A stretch of DNA of 64,000 nucleotides from Devriesea agamarum (GCF_900070355.1 NZ_LN849456.1:186001-250000); one strand, 5' to 3'. Shown: positions 33,191 through 43,371, counted from the first letter of the stretch. Notes: generated by a model not told the origin, from the sequence alone. Translations and numbers: made by a program.

Positions 33191-35781
33191 GACGGTTCCC
33201 CATCCGCAGGGATCTCCCGACAGGCAGGTGCGTTATCGGTGGCCCGATCCGCATCGGTCAGAATTTTAGGATCACGCACCAAGAGCGCAACCGGTGATGC
33301 GTCCAGAACCCGGGAGATTGGCACACTGCCCCCGGTGATCGACCGGCCGGACAGGGCGTCAAACCAGTCTCCCTCCGGCAAGACAATCCGATGCTCGCCC
33401 CAGCCTCCGCGGTGGGCCAGTCCCATGGGCAACCGTGTGACGACACTGATGACCTGCGAGGATGGTCGTGTGCTGAGGTTCGAGCAGGTTCGGGCGAAAG
33501 CGAATGCATGTCCGCTGGTGGTGGCGATAGGGGTATACCCGGCTGCCTCGGACATGAATGCGTCAGGAAGGGCGCGGCGAACCCCCAGCGCACGATGAAC
33601 CAGCCACAGTTTTTCATCCGCCAGTGACTCCGGCCCCGCTCCTTCCCGCATGCGACGCAAACGTTCGGCATGACGATTGTGGTCGACGCTGCGGCGGTTA
33701 TCGGGATCCACCAGGGAGAAATCTAGCCACTCCTGTCCCTGGTAGACATCTGGAATCCCCGGAGCGGTGAGCTGCACGAGTTTCTGGCCAAGAACAACCG
33801 CTCGGGTTGCGGGAAGAGTGCGTTGTGTCCACTCCCGCAGCAGTTCATGGACTCGCGTTGATGACAACGCGGTCCGAGCCAACGTCATCACCTGGTGTTC
33901 GTAGTTTTGGTCAGGGTCGGTCCAGCAGGTATGCAGCTTGGCCTCACGCACTGCTTTTTCCACGTAGCCGATGAGCCGTTCCTCGGAAATCCGAGGAATA
34001 AGCTCATGCCCGCTGTGATCCGGATATGCCCACGTGCCTGCGAGGGTCTGCCACAGCAGGGCGCGGGTGGCTCCATCCACAGCGCTGGACTCTTCAGCTG
34101 TTGCATCGTTGAGCTCATGCACCAGAAAGGCCCATTCATGGGGCAATTCGGTCAGGGCCGCTAGCCGGGCGCGGACATCTTCGCTGCGCTTGGTGTCGTG
34201 GGTGGACAGAGTCGTCATAGTGTGCGGCCAGGTGCGGATCGTCCGCTGGAAATGCTCGTGCACATCATCGGGGTCAACCCCGACCACGGCGGGATCGGCG
34301 CCGACTTCGCACACCGGCAGGAACCGGTGATAGCGATAGAACGCGGTGTCTTCCACGGCCTTTGCCCGCACCGGACCGCAGGTCTGTGCGAAACGGACCA
34401 TGAATTCTGTGCGCTGCGGCGCATCCGTGCGCCCCGCACTTCCCGCTTCATCCCCGCAGGCCAAAGCCAAAATGAGGTCCAGGGTGTCGTGTTCATCCGG
34501 GTCCAGGGTGGCGGCGGCGCGTTCAGCAGCGGCGGTGAGCACCTCCCGTTCGTGCCCGGGCACCGGTTCACCCGCGACGGTGTACGCCCGGTAGCGGTCC
34601 ATTGCGCACAGTAAGGCGGTAATCGCTCGCGCAAGGTGACGCCGAGTGTGGTCGCGCAACCGGATGTCGTCTTGGCATATTTCGCATGCGATAGACGTCA
34701 GTCGATCCACCTCGGCGAATAGGCTGGTGGTGACAATTTCCTTTTTCGCCTGGGTGATGACATCCGCGATCCCTAGGCGCTGGCCTGACATGCTTTCCCA
34801 CCATCGGGTCAGCGGTTCTGTTCCTCGCGGATCGTGAAACAGCCCAGTGATCCGCCATGCCGCGTCGTATCCGGTGGTGCCCGAGCACGCGAAGTCATGC
34901 GGAAGAGTTTCGGAGCCCTCTAAAATCTTTTCGATCACCACCCATGCGCCGTCGGTGGCGCGCTCAAGATCGCGCAGGTATTGGCGAGGATTTGCTAATC
35001 CGTCGGGGTGGTCAATGCGCAGGCCGTCAATGGTGCCGTCGTGCAGGAGCCGGCGCAGCGTCGCATGGGTGGCTTCAAACACCTCGGGCACTTCGACTCG
35101 AATCGCGGCCAAGGTGTCGACATCGAAAAAGCGTCGATAGTTGAGTTCGTCGTCGGCCACTTTCCAATAAGCCAGCCGGTACCACTGGCGGTCGAGAAGA
35201 TCAGTCAGGGGTAGAGAGCGCGTACCGGCTGCCACGGGAAAGACGTGATCGGCATAGCGCACCACGTCTTCAACCCGCTCCCCAGATATCGGATCAGGGA
35301 TGCTAATGGACTCCACTGAGATATCGCCGCGGCCTAGAACGGTCCCGATTTTGTCGCCGAGTACCGGCATGAGCAACGGTGGTCCTGATTCCACGTCGAT
35401 GTCGAACCAGTTGGCGTACCTGGACGTGGGGCCATCGCGCAGCAGAGACCACAGAGCGTGGTTGTGCCACAGCGGAGATGGAATCGCCATGTGGTTGGGC
35501 ACCACATCCGCGATCAGACCCATACCGTGAGCGTGGGCGATATCCGCGAGTTCACGCAGACCTTCTTCACCGCCCGCTTCCTGTGAGATCCGTTGATGAT
35601 CTACGACGTCATAACCGTGGGTTGAGCCAGGGGCCGCCTGCAAAATGGGCGCCAGATATAGGTGGGTGATGCCGAGCTCGTGGAGGTATGGCACCAGGCC
35701 TGCGGCGTCGTGGAAGGTGAAGGCGCCGTGAATTTGCAGACGGTAGGTGCTAGTCGGGACGATGCTCGAGGACCGTATCAC
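33187..35781 (-). CDS. treY: Maltooligosyl trehalose synthase TreY
   Basis: GH13 intramolecular transglycosylase that turns the reducing end of a maltodextrin into an alpha,alpha-1,1 (trehalose) linkage. The N-terminus PTSTYRLQIHGAFTFHDAAG and YLAPILQAAPGSTHGYDVVD are family hallmarks; the catalytic Asp is in LRIDHPDGLANP and the Glu in VIEKILEGSE. 864 residues, slightly longer than typical (about 780-830) with polar loops. The GTG start at 35781 has GAGGTGA upstream. It lies between treX and treZ in one operon. Confidence 0.95.
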   Translation of the reverse strand: MIRSSSIVPTSTYRLQIHGAFTFHDAAGLVPYLHELGITHLYLAPILQAAPGSTHGYDVVDHQRISQEAGGEEGLRELADIAHAHGMGLIADVVPNHMAIPSPLWHNHALWSLLRDGPTSRYANWFDIDVESGPPLLMPVLGDKIGTVLGRGDISVESISIPDPISGERVEDVVRYADHVFPVAAGTRSLPLTDLLDRQWYRLAYWKVADDELNYRRFFDVDTLAAIRVEVPEVFEATHATLRRLLHDGTIDGLRIDHPDGLANPRQYLRDLERATDGAWVVIEKILEGSETLPHDFACSGTTGYDAAWRITGLFHDPRGTEPLTRWWESMSGQRLGIADVITQAKKEIVTTSLFAEVDRLTSIACEICQDDIRLRDHTRRHLARAITALLCAMDRYRAYTVAGEPVPGHEREVLTAAAERAAATLDPDEHDTLDLILALACGDEAGSAGRTDAPQRTEFMVRFAQTCGPVRAKAVEDTAFYRYHRFLPVCEVGADPAVVGVDPDDVHEHFQRTIRTWPHTMTTLSTHDTKRSEDVRARLAALTELPHEWAFLVHELNDATAEESSAVDGATRALLWQTLAGTWAYPDHSGHELIPRISEERLIGYVEKAVREAKLHTCWTDPDQNYEHQVMTLARTALSSTRVHELLREWTQRTLPATRAVVLGQKLVQLTAPGIPDVYQGQEWLDFSLVDPDNRRSVDHNRHAERLRRMREGAGPESLADEKLWLVHRALGVRRALPDAFMSEAAGYTPIATTSGHAFAFARTCSNLSTRPSSQVISVVTRLPMGLAHRGGWGEHRIVLPEGDWFDALSGRSITGGSVPISRVLDASPVALLVRDPKILTDADRATDNAPACREIPADGEPS

Positions 35782-35826
35782 CGGAACTCACCTCATAGGT
35801 TCAGGGCTGGAAAGAGAGGTTAACTG

Positions 35827-38010
35827 TTAAGCCGTGGCAGCGGGGGAGGGAAGCTGAGAGGCAATAGAGCTGGTCACGGAATCCTCTTCGCCGGTGCTTC
35901 CACGGTGAGAGCGCCCCAGCCACAGCACGCTGTGGGCGGGCCGAACCAGCGTGCTGCCTGCCTGAATCTGCTCTCCAACGGTATGCGTTGCCGCGGTGCC
36001 GAGGACCACGGTCCATTCCTCCCCGAACTCGGCCGGGGGCATGGTGAACTCCACATCTCCGCCTGAGGCGTTGAATAGGAACAGTGCACAGTCATCAAAA
36101 ACGCGCTCGCCGCGTTCATTGGGTTCTGGAATGCATGAACCGTTGAGGAAGACGGTGACGCACTTGGAATCGGCGTTCGTCCAGTCGGTTTCTTCCATTG
36201 CTCGTCCGTCGGTGGAGAACCAGGCGACATCGGGAAGGTCGGAGCCGGAGCCAGGGCGAACCTGTCCGAGCAAAAAGCGACGGCGGCGCAAAATGGGGTG
36301 GGTGCGCCGAAGCCGGATCATGTCTCGGGTGAAGTCGAGAATTTCGCGCGCGGTGGCGTCGAGATCCCAATTCACCCAGGAGATTTCGTTGTCTTGGCAG
36401 TACGCGTTGTTATTACCTGATTGTGAGCGAGCAATTTCGTCGCCGTGGAGCAGCATGGGAACTCCTTGCGACGCCAGGAGAGTCATCAGGAAATTCTTGT
36501 GTCGACGCAGGCGCAGTTCATTAATGGACTCATTATCCGTAGGGCCTTCTGCGCCGCTGTTCCAGGAACGGTTGTGGCTTTCGCCGTCAGCTCCGTCTTC
36601 GCCGTTCGCTTCGTTGTGCCGGTCGTTATAGGAGACCAGGTCGTGCAGGGTGAACCCGTCGTGTGCAGTCACGAAATTAATGGAAGCGACCGGGGTGCGC
36701 CCGGTGTGCTGATAAAGGTCCGACGAACCGCTGATCCGGTTGGCGAAATCTGCCAGAGCGCCGGGCTCGCTGCGATGGAAATCCCTCACGGTGTCGCGGT
36801 ATTTGCCGTTCCATTCGCACCACAGAGGCGGGAATCCGCCCACTTGGTAGCCACCTTCTCCGAGATCCCAGGGTTCTGCGATCAGTTTGACCTGAGAAAT
36901 AATCGGGTCTTGCTGGATAATGTCGAAAAAGGCGGAGAGGCGATCAACTTCGTGTAGCTCGCGCGCCAGCGTAGAGGCGAGGTCGAAACGGAAACCATCG
37001 ACGTGCATTTCCGTCACCCAATAGCGCAGCGAATCCATGATCAGCTGCAACACGTGCGGGGTCCGCATGAGCAGGGAGTTGCCGGTGCCGGTGGTGTCGT
37101 AATAGTGGGCGCGGTCATCCTCAACCAGTCGGTAATAGGCGGCGTTGTCGATGCCACGGAAACATAGGGTTGGTCCGAGATGGTTTCCCTCGGCAGTGTG
37201 GTTGTAGACCACGTCGAGAATGACTTCGATCCCCGCCTCGTGAAGGTTCTTCACCATTTGCTTGAACTCTTGCACCTGTTGGCCTGTTTGGCCGCCGTAG
37301 GCGTATTCATTGTGCGGGGCGAAGAAACCGATGGTGTTGTATCCCCAGTAATTTCGCAGCCCCTTCTTAAGCAGGTGGCCGTCTTGAACGAACTGGTGAA
37401 CGGGCATGAGTTCGACAGCGGTGATGCCCAGGTTTTTGAGGTATTCGATCATCACCGGATGACCCATGGCCACATAGGTGCCGCGGATGTCTTCTGGGAT
37501 GTCGGGATGGCGCATCGTTAAGCCTTTGACGTGCGCTTCGTAGATGATGGAGTCGTGGTATTCGTGGGCCGGGGGATGATCGTTTCCCCAGTCGAAATAC
37601 GGTGAGACGACAACAGACAGCATTGTGTGTGCGGCGGAGTCTTCCTCGTGGCGCTGTGTGTGGTCTTCAAAGTCGTAGGAGAACAGCGACGGGTGGTCAG
37701 ATGCCATCCCTACGATTGCTTTCGCGTAAGGGTCTAGCAATAGCTTTGAGGGGTCGCAGCGGTGTCCGGCAGACGGGTCGTACGGGCCGTGCACCCGGAA
37801 TCCGTAGCGCTGACCCGGTTGGACGGATGGCAGGTAGACGTGCCACACGTAGGCGTCGACTTCGGTGATTTCAATTCTCTGCTCAGAGCCGTCTTCGGCG
37901 ATCAGGCACAGGTCAACGCGGTCTGCGATTTCCGAGAAGAGGGCAAAATTTGTTCCGCTCCCGTCGAAGGTTGCACCGAGGGGATAAGAGTGTCCGGGCC
38001 AGATCTGCAT
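35827..38010 (-). CDS. treX: Glycogen debranching enzyme TreX/GlgX
   Basis: GH13 isoamylase-type debranching enzyme that cuts alpha-1,6 branches of glycogen and feeds linear dextrins to TreY/TreZ. 727 residues: N-terminal CBM48 (GHSYPLGATFDGSGTNFALF), catalytic barrel with nucleophile in FRFDLASTL, acid in KLIAEPWDLG and the AHDGFTL aspartate, C-terminal beta domain. It is first in treX-treY-treZ (45-bp gap to treY). The ATG has a -10 box exactly six bases upstream. Trehalose made here would protect against osmotic and desiccation stress; glycogen synthesis genes are not in the window. Confidence 0.95.
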   Translation of the reverse strand: MQIWPGHSYPLGATFDGSGTNFALFSEIADRVDLCLIAEDGSEQRIEITEVDAYVWHVYLPSVQPGQRYGFRVHGPYDPSAGHRCDPSKLLLDPYAKAIVGMASDHPSLFSYDFEDHTQRHEEDSAAHTMLSVVVSPYFDWGNDHPPAHEYHDSIIYEAHVKGLTMRHPDIPEDIRGTYVAMGHPVMIEYLKNLGITAVELMPVHQFVQDGHLLKKGLRNYWGYNTIGFFAPHNEYAYGGQTGQQVQEFKQMVKNLHEAGIEVILDVVYNHTAEGNHLGPTLCFRGIDNAAYYRLVEDDRAHYYDTTGTGNSLLMRTPHVLQLIMDSLRYWVTEMHVDGFRFDLASTLARELHEVDRLSAFFDIIQQDPIISQVKLIAEPWDLGEGGYQVGGFPPLWCEWNGKYRDTVRDFHRSEPGALADFANRISGSSDLYQHTGRTPVASINFVTAHDGFTLHDLVSYNDRHNEANGEDGADGESHNRSWNSGAEGPTDNESINELRLRRHKNFLMTLLASQGVPMLLHGDEIARSQSGNNNAYCQDNEISWVNWDLDATAREILDFTRDMIRLRRTHPILRRRRFLLGQVRPGSGSDLPDVAWFSTDGRAMEETDWTNADSKCVTVFLNGSCIPEPNERGERVFDDCALFLFNASGGDVEFTMPPAEFGEEWTVVLGTAATHTVGEQIQAGSTLVRPAHSVLWLGRSHRGSTGEEDSVTSSIASQLPSPAATA

Positions 38011-38016
38011 GGCCTC

Positions 38017-38022
38017 AGCGTA
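38017..38022 (-). promoter_or_regulatory. -10 box of treXYZ, leaderless start
   Basis: TACGCT on the minus strand, six bases (GAGGCC), then ATG at 38010. The same hexamer precedes the DUF3000 gene. The GAGG is too close to the ATG for a usual Shine-Dalgarno. Confidence 0.55.
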
Positions 38023-38170
38023 ACGACCCTGCGCTGGAAGAGGGCGGTTCGGTGGTATCAGCGCTGGTTAGGGCGCTGTGGCGAGGTGCGCGGTGAGGCT
38101 CCAACCATCTGCCGTAGAAACAGAGCGATACCGCGAGGTGTCAATGGTGGACGCTGGATTGAGGTACATG

Positions 38171-38202
38171 CCAAAACAGAACTAGGCCCAAAACAGAACT
38201 AG
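38171..38202. repeat. Two direct copies of CCAAAACAGAACTAG upstream of treX
   Basis: Exact 15-bp copies at 38171-38185 and 38188-38202, period 17 bp, in the region between treX and a tRNA-Val gene, about 160-185 bp upstream of the treX start. Could be a regulator site or a chance duplication. Confidence 0.8.
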
Positions 38203-38246
38203 ATGCCAGATGAGAACCACGTCGTGCCGCTCTGGATAAGTCTGTG

Positions 38247-38321
38247 TGGTGGGCGATACTGGGATCGAACCAGTGACCTCTTCCGTGTGAAGGAAGCGCG
38301 CTACCGCTGCGCCAATCGCCC
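38247..38321 (-). tRNA. tRNA-Val (CAC)
   Basis: Minus-strand cloverleaf beginning GGGCGATTGGCGCAG. Anticodon stem CTTCC/GGAAG encloses TTCACAC, anticodon CAC. T arm GGTTCGATCC is present, and a 3' CCA is encoded (38249-38247). It is almost the same as the plus-strand tRNA-Val at 38814 apart from the anticodon loop. A promoter-like TTCGCA-17-TAACCT lies upstream on the minus strand (about 38360-38330). Confidence 0.95.
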
Positions 38322-38598
38322 GTAGGTGCCCGACAAGGTTACAACACCTGAGAGGTGCTGCGAACCGTTCTGGGCACTTGACGGCTAATTGTGGGCTAGG
38401 TCATGGGTTGCGGCTAGGCTTTGGGTGCTGCGACCGCGTCTCGGCGGGTTGATTGTGGCCTCAATGTTTGCTGTGCCACACAGGGGTCTTTCGATTTGCA
38501 GGGCGTGCAGGGCTCGGGTAATGTCTACTGACGCAAGCCACCGAGGAAATCGGTTCGACTGAAGAAGTCGGGTGAAAATCTCGGTAAGGTAAGCAATA

Positions 38599-38671
38599 TG
38601 CGGACGTGGCTCAGTTGGTAGAGCATCACCTTGCCAAGGTGAGGGTCGCGGGTTCGAGTCCCGTCGTCCGC
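38599..38671 (+). tRNA. tRNA-Gly (GCC)
   Basis: 73-nt cloverleaf, GCGGACG/CGTCCGC acceptor, D arm GCTCAGTTGGTAGAGC, anticodon loop TTGCCAA (GCC), T arm GGGTTCGAGTCCC. No CCA is encoded. First of three plus-strand tRNAs. Confidence 0.96.
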
Positions 38672-38701
38672 TCTGAGAGGAAGCGCAAGCTTGTCTCACA
38701 C

Positions 38702-38772
38702 GGTGGGTTGGCCGAGAGGCGAGGCAACGGCCTGCAAAGCCGTGTACACGGGTTCGAATCCCGTACCCACCT
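38702..38772 (+). tRNA. tRNA-Cys (GCA)
   Basis: 71-nt cloverleaf, acceptor GGTGGGT/ACCCACC with discriminator T as usual for tRNA-Cys, anticodon loop CTGCAAA (GCA), T arm GGGTTCGAATCCC. It lies 30 bp after tRNA-Gly. Confidence 0.96.
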
Positions 38773-38813
38773 CGCAAACCTGGAAGCAAGCGTGTGACCG
38801 GGTGCAACATCCC

Positions 38814-38888
38814 GGGCGATTGGCGCAGCGGTAGCGCGCTTCCCTGACACGGAAGAGGTCACTGGTTCGATCCCAGTATCGCCCACCA
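38814..38888 (+). tRNA. tRNA-Val (GAC)
   Basis: Acceptor GGGCGAT/ATCGCCC, anticodon loop CTGACAC (GAC), T arm GGTTCGATCC, encoded CCA (38886-38888). It ends the Gly-Cys-Val cluster and is an inverted near copy of the minus-strand tRNA-Val. Confidence 0.96.
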
Positions 38889-38890
38889 TG

Positions 38891-38923
38891 AAAACCCCTG
38901 CACTGTACTGGTGTGGGGGTTTG
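38891..38923 (+). terminator. Terminator of the Gly-Cys-Val tRNA cluster
   Basis: AAACCCCTGCAC pairs with GTGTGGGGGTTT around a short loop (TGTACTG), directly after the CCA of tRNA-Val. The stem ends in TTT then GTTGT, a weak T tract. Confidence 0.6.
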
Positions 38924-39143
38924 TTGTATATGCCAATGATGATCGCACCTCACGACTGAGTCGATGCCGCCACTGCAGGCAGCCTTCGCGCAATTTCGTT
39001 GATCGATGCCATCGATACCTTGATCGCTGTCAATGCCTCGATCGGCGGGTGTCTGCGTCCCCTTTTGGCATCCTTGTGCGTCCGTATACCCATAGGCGAT
39101 GTACCTATATGCGATTTTAGGACCCGCGAGCGCCGCGGCGACC

Positions 39144-39149
39144 TAGCAT
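39144..39149 (+). promoter_or_regulatory. -10 box of ppk2, leaderless start
   Basis: TAGCAT, six bases (GTGCAT), then ATG at 39156; no Shine-Dalgarno. This geometry favours ATG 39156 over the in-frame GTG at 39150. Confidence 0.6.
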
Positions 39150-39155
39150 GTGCAT

Positions 39156-40028
39156 ATGTCCAGTCATGACAATGAACTCAAGATCGGTAGACCGGCAAAA
39201 CTCGACAAAGTGCGCTACGAGAAAGAACTCGAACGCCTCCAAGCCGAACTGGTCGCAATGCAGCAGTGGGTGATCGAAAAAGGTGAACGCATCTGCCTGA
39301 TTTTCGAGGGACGTGATGCCGCAGGCAAGGGGTCCGCGATCAAGCGCATCACCCAGTATCTGAACCCACGCCACTGCCGGATCGTTGCGTTGCCCGCCCC
39401 AACCGAGCGGGAAACAACCCAGTGGTATTTCCAGCGGTACGTTCAACATTTGCCCGCAGCGGGGGAGATCGTGATCTTCGATCGCTCCTGGTATAACCGC
39501 GCCGGGGTCGAACGCGTCATGGGATTTTGCACCGATGCCCAGTACCACCGCTTCTTGCGACAGGCTCCAGACTTTGAACGGATGCTGGTCGAAGACGGTA
39601 TCCGGGTTCTGAAGTACTGGTTCTCGGTGTCCGATGAGGAACAGGAAGCGCGCTTTCGCTCACGGGCGCAGGACCCTATGCGACGCTGGAAACTCTCACC
39701 CATGGACGTACAGTCCATCAGCAGATGGGAAGACTATTCGCGAGCTAAGGATGCAATGTTCGCGGCGACGGACACCCCGTGGGCCCGGTGGTATACGGTC
39801 GAGAGCGAAGACAAGAAACGCTCTCGGATCAACGTGATCCATGACATCCTCACCCGGATTCCGTGGACCTGGGTTGAGCAGCCCAGCATTGATATTCCGC
39901 CGCGCCCCGCAGAAAAGGGATATGAACGGCCTGATCGCGACGACTACATTTACGTCGACGATGTGGCATCCGCCCTCGAGAAAACTCGAGGGAAGGCTCA
40001 CGGGGGTGCGAAGAAAAGCAAAGGCTAG
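39156..40028 (+). CDS. ppk2: Polyphosphate kinase 2 (PPK2 family)
   Basis: Transfers phosphate between polyphosphate and nucleotides, mostly making GTP/ATP from NDP and polyP. 290 residues, the single-domain class I size. Walker A GRDAAGKG is at 52-59, Walker B/lid motif [18 protein letters not shown] follows, and [11 protein letters not shown] and the DKKRSRIN segment are typical. It stands alone, between the tRNA cluster and thrS. Preferred nucleotide cannot be read from sequence. Confidence 0.93.
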   Translation: MSSHDNELKIGRPAKLDKVRYEKELERLQAELVAMQQWVIEKGERICLIFEGRDAAGKGSAIKRITQYLNPRHCRIVALPAPTERETTQWYFQRYVQHLPAAGEIVIFDRSWYNRAGVERVMGFCTDAQYHRFLRQAPDFERMLVEDGIRVLKYWFSVSDEEQEARFRSRAQDPMRRWKLSPMDVQSISRWEDYSRAKDAMFAATDTPWARWYTVESEDKKRSRINVIHDILTRIPWTWVEQPSIDIPPRPAEKGYERPDRDDYIYVDDVASALEKTRGKAHGGAKKSKG

Positions 40029-40135
40029 CTGAGCGGGTGGCGGTGGGGGCGAATTCAGTGTCGGTTCCCCCGGTTACCATGGTGACCAGAACCGGCACGG
40101 TAGGTCGGTTCACCCCAACGCACAAGGAGATCACA

Positions 40136-42133
40136 GTGCCCGCGCTGAACATTACCCTCGATGGACGTTTGCACCAGATCGAGGAGGGCACCACCGGTAC
40201 GGACCTTTTCACCGGGCGTAAAGAAATCGTGGCGCTACGGATTGATGGTGAACTTCGCGATCTCGACACGCAGCTGGCGGACGGTCAGGTCGTTGACAGC
40301 GTTGCTATCACCAGTGACGACGGTCTGAGCATTCTTCGGCATTCAGCCGCCCACGTGTTGGCCCAGGCTGTTCAGCAGATCAACCCCGATGCCAAACTCG
40401 GTATCGGCCCGCCCATCACCGATGGTTTCTATTACGACTTTGATGTTGAGAAGCCGTTTACGCCTGATGATCTCAAAGTCCTGGAAAAAGCGATGGCCAG
40501 GATCATTCGGGAGGGGCAGAGCTTTGCGCGGCGTGAGGTTACCGATGAGCAGGCGCGTGAGGAAGAACGCGATGAGCCCTACAAGCTGGAGCTAATCGGG
40601 CTGAAGTCCTCGGCGTCGGATGCCGATGGTGCCAGCGTCGAGGTCGGCGAGGGTGGCCTGACCATGTATGACAATGTGCGCCGCGGCGGCGAGGTGGTGT
40701 GGACCGATTTGTGTCGGGGACCGCACCTGCCGTCGACGAAGCTGATCGGCAACGGGTTTGCTCTGACTCGCTCTGCTGCGGCTTATTGGCGTGGCAGCGA
40801 AAAAAACCCGATGCTGCAGCGCATTTACGGCACGGCGTGGGCGAGTAAAGACGATTTGAAGGCTTATCAGCAGCGCATTGCTGAAGCTGAACGGCGTGAC
40901 CATCGGCGGCTCGGCAATGAGTTGGATCTGTTCTCATTCCCCGACGAAATCGGTTCCGGTCTGTCGGTTTTCCATCCCAAGGGTGCGATGATCCGGATGG
41001 AGATGGAGAACTACTCCCGTAAACGGCATGTCGAGTCGGGCTACTCCTTCGTGTATACGCCTCATATCACCAAGGGGCAGCTGTTTGAGACCTCCGGGCA
41101 TCTGGATTGGTATCGCGATGGAATGTATCCGCCCATGCAGATGGATGAAGAACGCGATGCCGACGGCAACGTCACGAAGCAGGGGCAGGATTACTACCTC
41201 AAGCCCATGAACTGCCCGATGCACAATCTGGTGTTCCGCTCGCGCAGCCGTTCTTACCGTGAGTTGCCGCTGCGGCTGTTTGAATTCGGTGCGGTTTACC
41301 GCAACGAAAAGTCTGGGGTGGTGCACGGTTTGACCAGGGCGCGCGGCTTCACCCAGGACGACGCCCATATTTATTGCACGCGCGACCAGATGCGCGATGA
41401 GCTCTCGACTCTGCTCACCTTTGTGCTCGACCTGCTTAAGGACTACGGGCTGGACGACTTCTACCTCGAATTGTCGACCAAGAATCCGGAAAAGTTCATC
41501 GGCGACGACGACGTGTGGGAGGAAGCGACCCGCACACTGGAAGAGGTCGCAACGGCTTCCGGGCTAGATCTTGTGCCCGATCCGGGCGGTGCGGCCTTCT
41601 ACGGTCCGAAGATCTCCGTGCAGGCCAAAGATGCGATTGGTCGGACCTGGCAGATGTCCACCATTCAGTTGGATTTCAACCTGCCCGAACGGTTCGACTT
41701 GGAGTACACCGCAGCGGACGGGACCCGTCAGCGTCCGGTTATGATCCATCGTGCCCTGTTCGGTTCGATTGAACGGTTCTTCGGCGTGCTGGTTGAGCAC
41801 TATGCTGGCGCGTTCCCGGTCTGGCTGGCGCCGGTGCAGGTGGTCGGAATTCCCGTGGCCGCTGAATATGTGCCCTACCTCGAACAGGTTGCGCAGAAGC
41901 TGCGAGCGCGAGGCGTTCGGGTTGAGGTCGATGCTTCCGATGACCGGATGCAAAAGAAGATCCGCACCCACACCAAGGACAAGGTGCCTTACCTTTTGAT
42001 TGCCGGAGGGGAAGACCGCGATAAGGGAGCGGTGTCCTTCCGTATGCGCGATGGAAGCCAGGACAACGGCATCCCGGTGGACGAGGCAGTTGAACGCATC
42101 GTCCATGCGATCCAAACCAGGGCGCAAGTGTGA
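40136..42133 (+). CDS. thrS: Threonyl-tRNA synthetase
   Basis: Charges tRNA-Thr. I start at GTG 40136, seven bases after AAGGAG (40123-40128), and the protein then begins with the TGS domain (about 1-62), followed by the HxxxH editing domain ([11 protein letters not shown]), class II core with motif 2 [18 protein letters not shown], zinc residue C in MNCPMHN, and the anticodon-binding domain. 665 residues. An upstream in-frame GTG at 40037 is less likely. Its stop overlaps the HIT gene (GTGA), heading the thrS-HIT-pgsA-patA-pimA operon known from mycobacteria. Confidence 0.97.
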   Translation: MPALNITLDGRLHQIEEGTTGTDLFTGRKEIVALRIDGELRDLDTQLADGQVVDSVAITSDDGLSILRHSAAHVLAQAVQQINPDAKLGIGPPITDGFYYDFDVEKPFTPDDLKVLEKAMARIIREGQSFARREVTDEQAREEERDEPYKLELIGLKSSASDADGASVEVGEGGLTMYDNVRRGGEVVWTDLCRGPHLPSTKLIGNGFALTRSAAAYWRGSEKNPMLQRIYGTAWASKDDLKAYQQRIAEAERRDHRRLGNELDLFSFPDEIGSGLSVFHPKGAMIRMEMENYSRKRHVESGYSFVYTPHITKGQLFETSGHLDWYRDGMYPPMQMDEERDADGNVTKQGQDYYLKPMNCPMHNLVFRSRSRSYRELPLRLFEFGAVYRNEKSGVVHGLTRARGFTQDDAHIYCTRDQMRDELSTLLTFVLDLLKDYGLDDFYLELSTKNPEKFIGDDDVWEEATRTLEEVATASGLDLVPDPGGAAFYGPKISVQAKDAIGRTWQMSTIQLDFNLPERFDLEYTAADGTRQRPVMIHRALFGSIERFFGVLVEHYAGAFPVWLAPVQVVGIPVAAEYVPYLEQVAQKLRARGVRVEVDASDDRMQKKIRTHTKDKVPYLLIAGGEDRDKGAVSFRMRDGSQDNGIPVDEAVERIVHAIQTRAQV

Positions 42134-42723
42134 ACACGCTGGCGCAGGACGAACAACCGGGAGACGATGCCGCAGGAGGCGAACCCCAGTGGGACGATGC
42201 GGCATCGCACCCCGGCGAACCCGACGGGTTTGAACGGCTCTGGACTCCCCACCGGATGGCTTACATCCAAGGGGAGTCCAAGCCTGCCGATGCACAACCC
42301 GGCGATCAGTGCCCGTTTTGCAGGGCACCGGGAAAGAGCGACGAGGACGCACTCATCGTGCACCGCGGAAATGTAGCGTTTGTTCTGCTCAACCTGTTTC
42401 CCTATAACTCAGGGCACCTTTTGGTGTGTCCGTATCGGCACGTGGCTGACTACACGGACTTAACCGAGGAAGAAACCGCCGAAGTTGCGGATCTGACCCG
42501 CACCTCCATGCGGGTGGTACGCGCCGTCTCCAACCCCGCTGGTTTTAACATCGGCATGAACCAAGGGGCGGTCGCGGGAGCGGGAATTGCTGCGCATCTG
42601 CACCAGCACGTGGTACCGCGCTGGCTCGGTGATGCGAACTTCCTACCCATCGTGGCGCGCACTAAAGCGCTTCCGATTCTGCTGTCTGACACACGCGACG
42701 CGTTTGCGAAGGCGTGGGGTTAA
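42130..42723 (+). CDS. HIT-family hydrolase (Ap4A phosphorylase-like)
   Basis: Histidine-triad nucleotide hydrolase or phosphorylase acting on dinucleoside polyphosphates such as Ap4A, which synthetases like ThrS make as a by-product. The HIT motif [10 protein letters not shown] is at 156-165, a CPFC zinc knuckle half at 61-64 and the conserved [17 protein letters not shown] at 88-104. The 30-residue acidic N-terminus is not conserved. GTG start overlapping thrS; TAATG overlap with pgsA. Homologue of Rv2613c by context. Confidence 0.92.
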   Translation: MNTLAQDEQPGDDAAGGEPQWDDAASHPGEPDGFERLWTPHRMAYIQGESKPADAQPGDQCPFCRAPGKSDEDALIVHRGNVAFVLLNLFPYNSGHLLVCPYRHVADYTDLTEEETAEVADLTRTSMRVVRAVSNPAGFNIGMNQGAVAGAGIAAHLHQHVVPRWLGDANFLPIVARTKALPILLSDTRDAFAKAWG

Positions 42724-43370
42724 TGCTCGGTGCTCGTAAGCCACGTGAGGTTATTAGCCATGCATTTGGCCCGGTTGCACGAACACTAGCCCGGCTCGGG
42801 GTGGGGCCAGATGCGATGACCTGGGTCGGTACAATTCTCACGGTGAGCGCGGCACTAGGCCTGCTGATCCCCGGTTACTTTGTGGTGGGTCCTTTGGTTG
42901 TGGCTGCGTGTGCGTTGATCGACAGCATTGATGGTCTAATCGCTCGTTTAACGGGGACGAGTAGTTCGTGGGGAGCTTTTCTCGATTCCACGCTGGATCG
43001 TATCGGAGATGCGGCGGTCTTTGGTTCTCTCTGCCTGCACTTCCTCGTGCTAGCTGAGCCTTCTGGGCTGGTTGAGGTCGCCATTGGCGTACTCGCCTTA
43101 ATCGCCCTGGTGGCCGGTATGGTCACGAGCTATGCCAAAGCCCGGGCACAATCCCTCGGCTTTACCTGCGAAGGTGGGTTGATGGAACGGGCGGATCGCC
43201 TGGCCGTGGTTCTGCTCGGCACCTGGCTGACCGGACTGTTCGGCGCGTGGTGGGGGGCTTGGCCTCTTCTGGTGGCGCTGATTGTGCTGGTTGCGGCGTC
43301 GGCCTGGACGGTTGCACAGCGCATTGCGATCGTCGCGCGGCAGCGGCATTCTGCGACGGACGCTTTGTGA
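42723..43370 (+). CDS. pgsA: Phosphatidylinositol phosphate synthase (CDP-alcohol phosphatidyltransferase)
   Basis: Integral membrane enzyme that joins CDP-diacylglycerol and inositol phosphate, first step to phosphatidylinositol and PIM lipids. The full CDP-alcohol motif is present: D67, D70-G71, A74-R75, G84, D88 and D92. About six membrane helices, 215 residues. I start at ATG 42723 (TAATG overlap with the HIT gene), which gives the normal N-terminus [10 protein letters not shown]; a GTG at 42714 adds three residues. The gene symbol follows mycobacterial usage (pgsA1). patA follows directly. Confidence 0.93.
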   Translation: MLGARKPREVISHAFGPVARTLARLGVGPDAMTWVGTILTVSAALGLLIPGYFVVGPLVVAACALIDSIDGLIARLTGTSSSWGAFLDSTLDRIGDAAVFGSLCLHFLVLAEPSGLVEVAIGVLALIALVAGMVTSYAKARAQSLGFTCEGGLMERADRLAVVLLGTWLTGLFGAWWGAWPLLVALIVLVAASAWTVAQRIAIVARQRHSATDAL

Positions 43371-43371
43371 A

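Noticed and set aside
38385-38953. Minus-strand open frames over the tRNA cluster reading like GRRDSNPRPSPWQ
   Set aside because: These are well-known artefacts of translating tRNA genes antisense; the DNA is explained by tRNA-Gly, Cys and Val.
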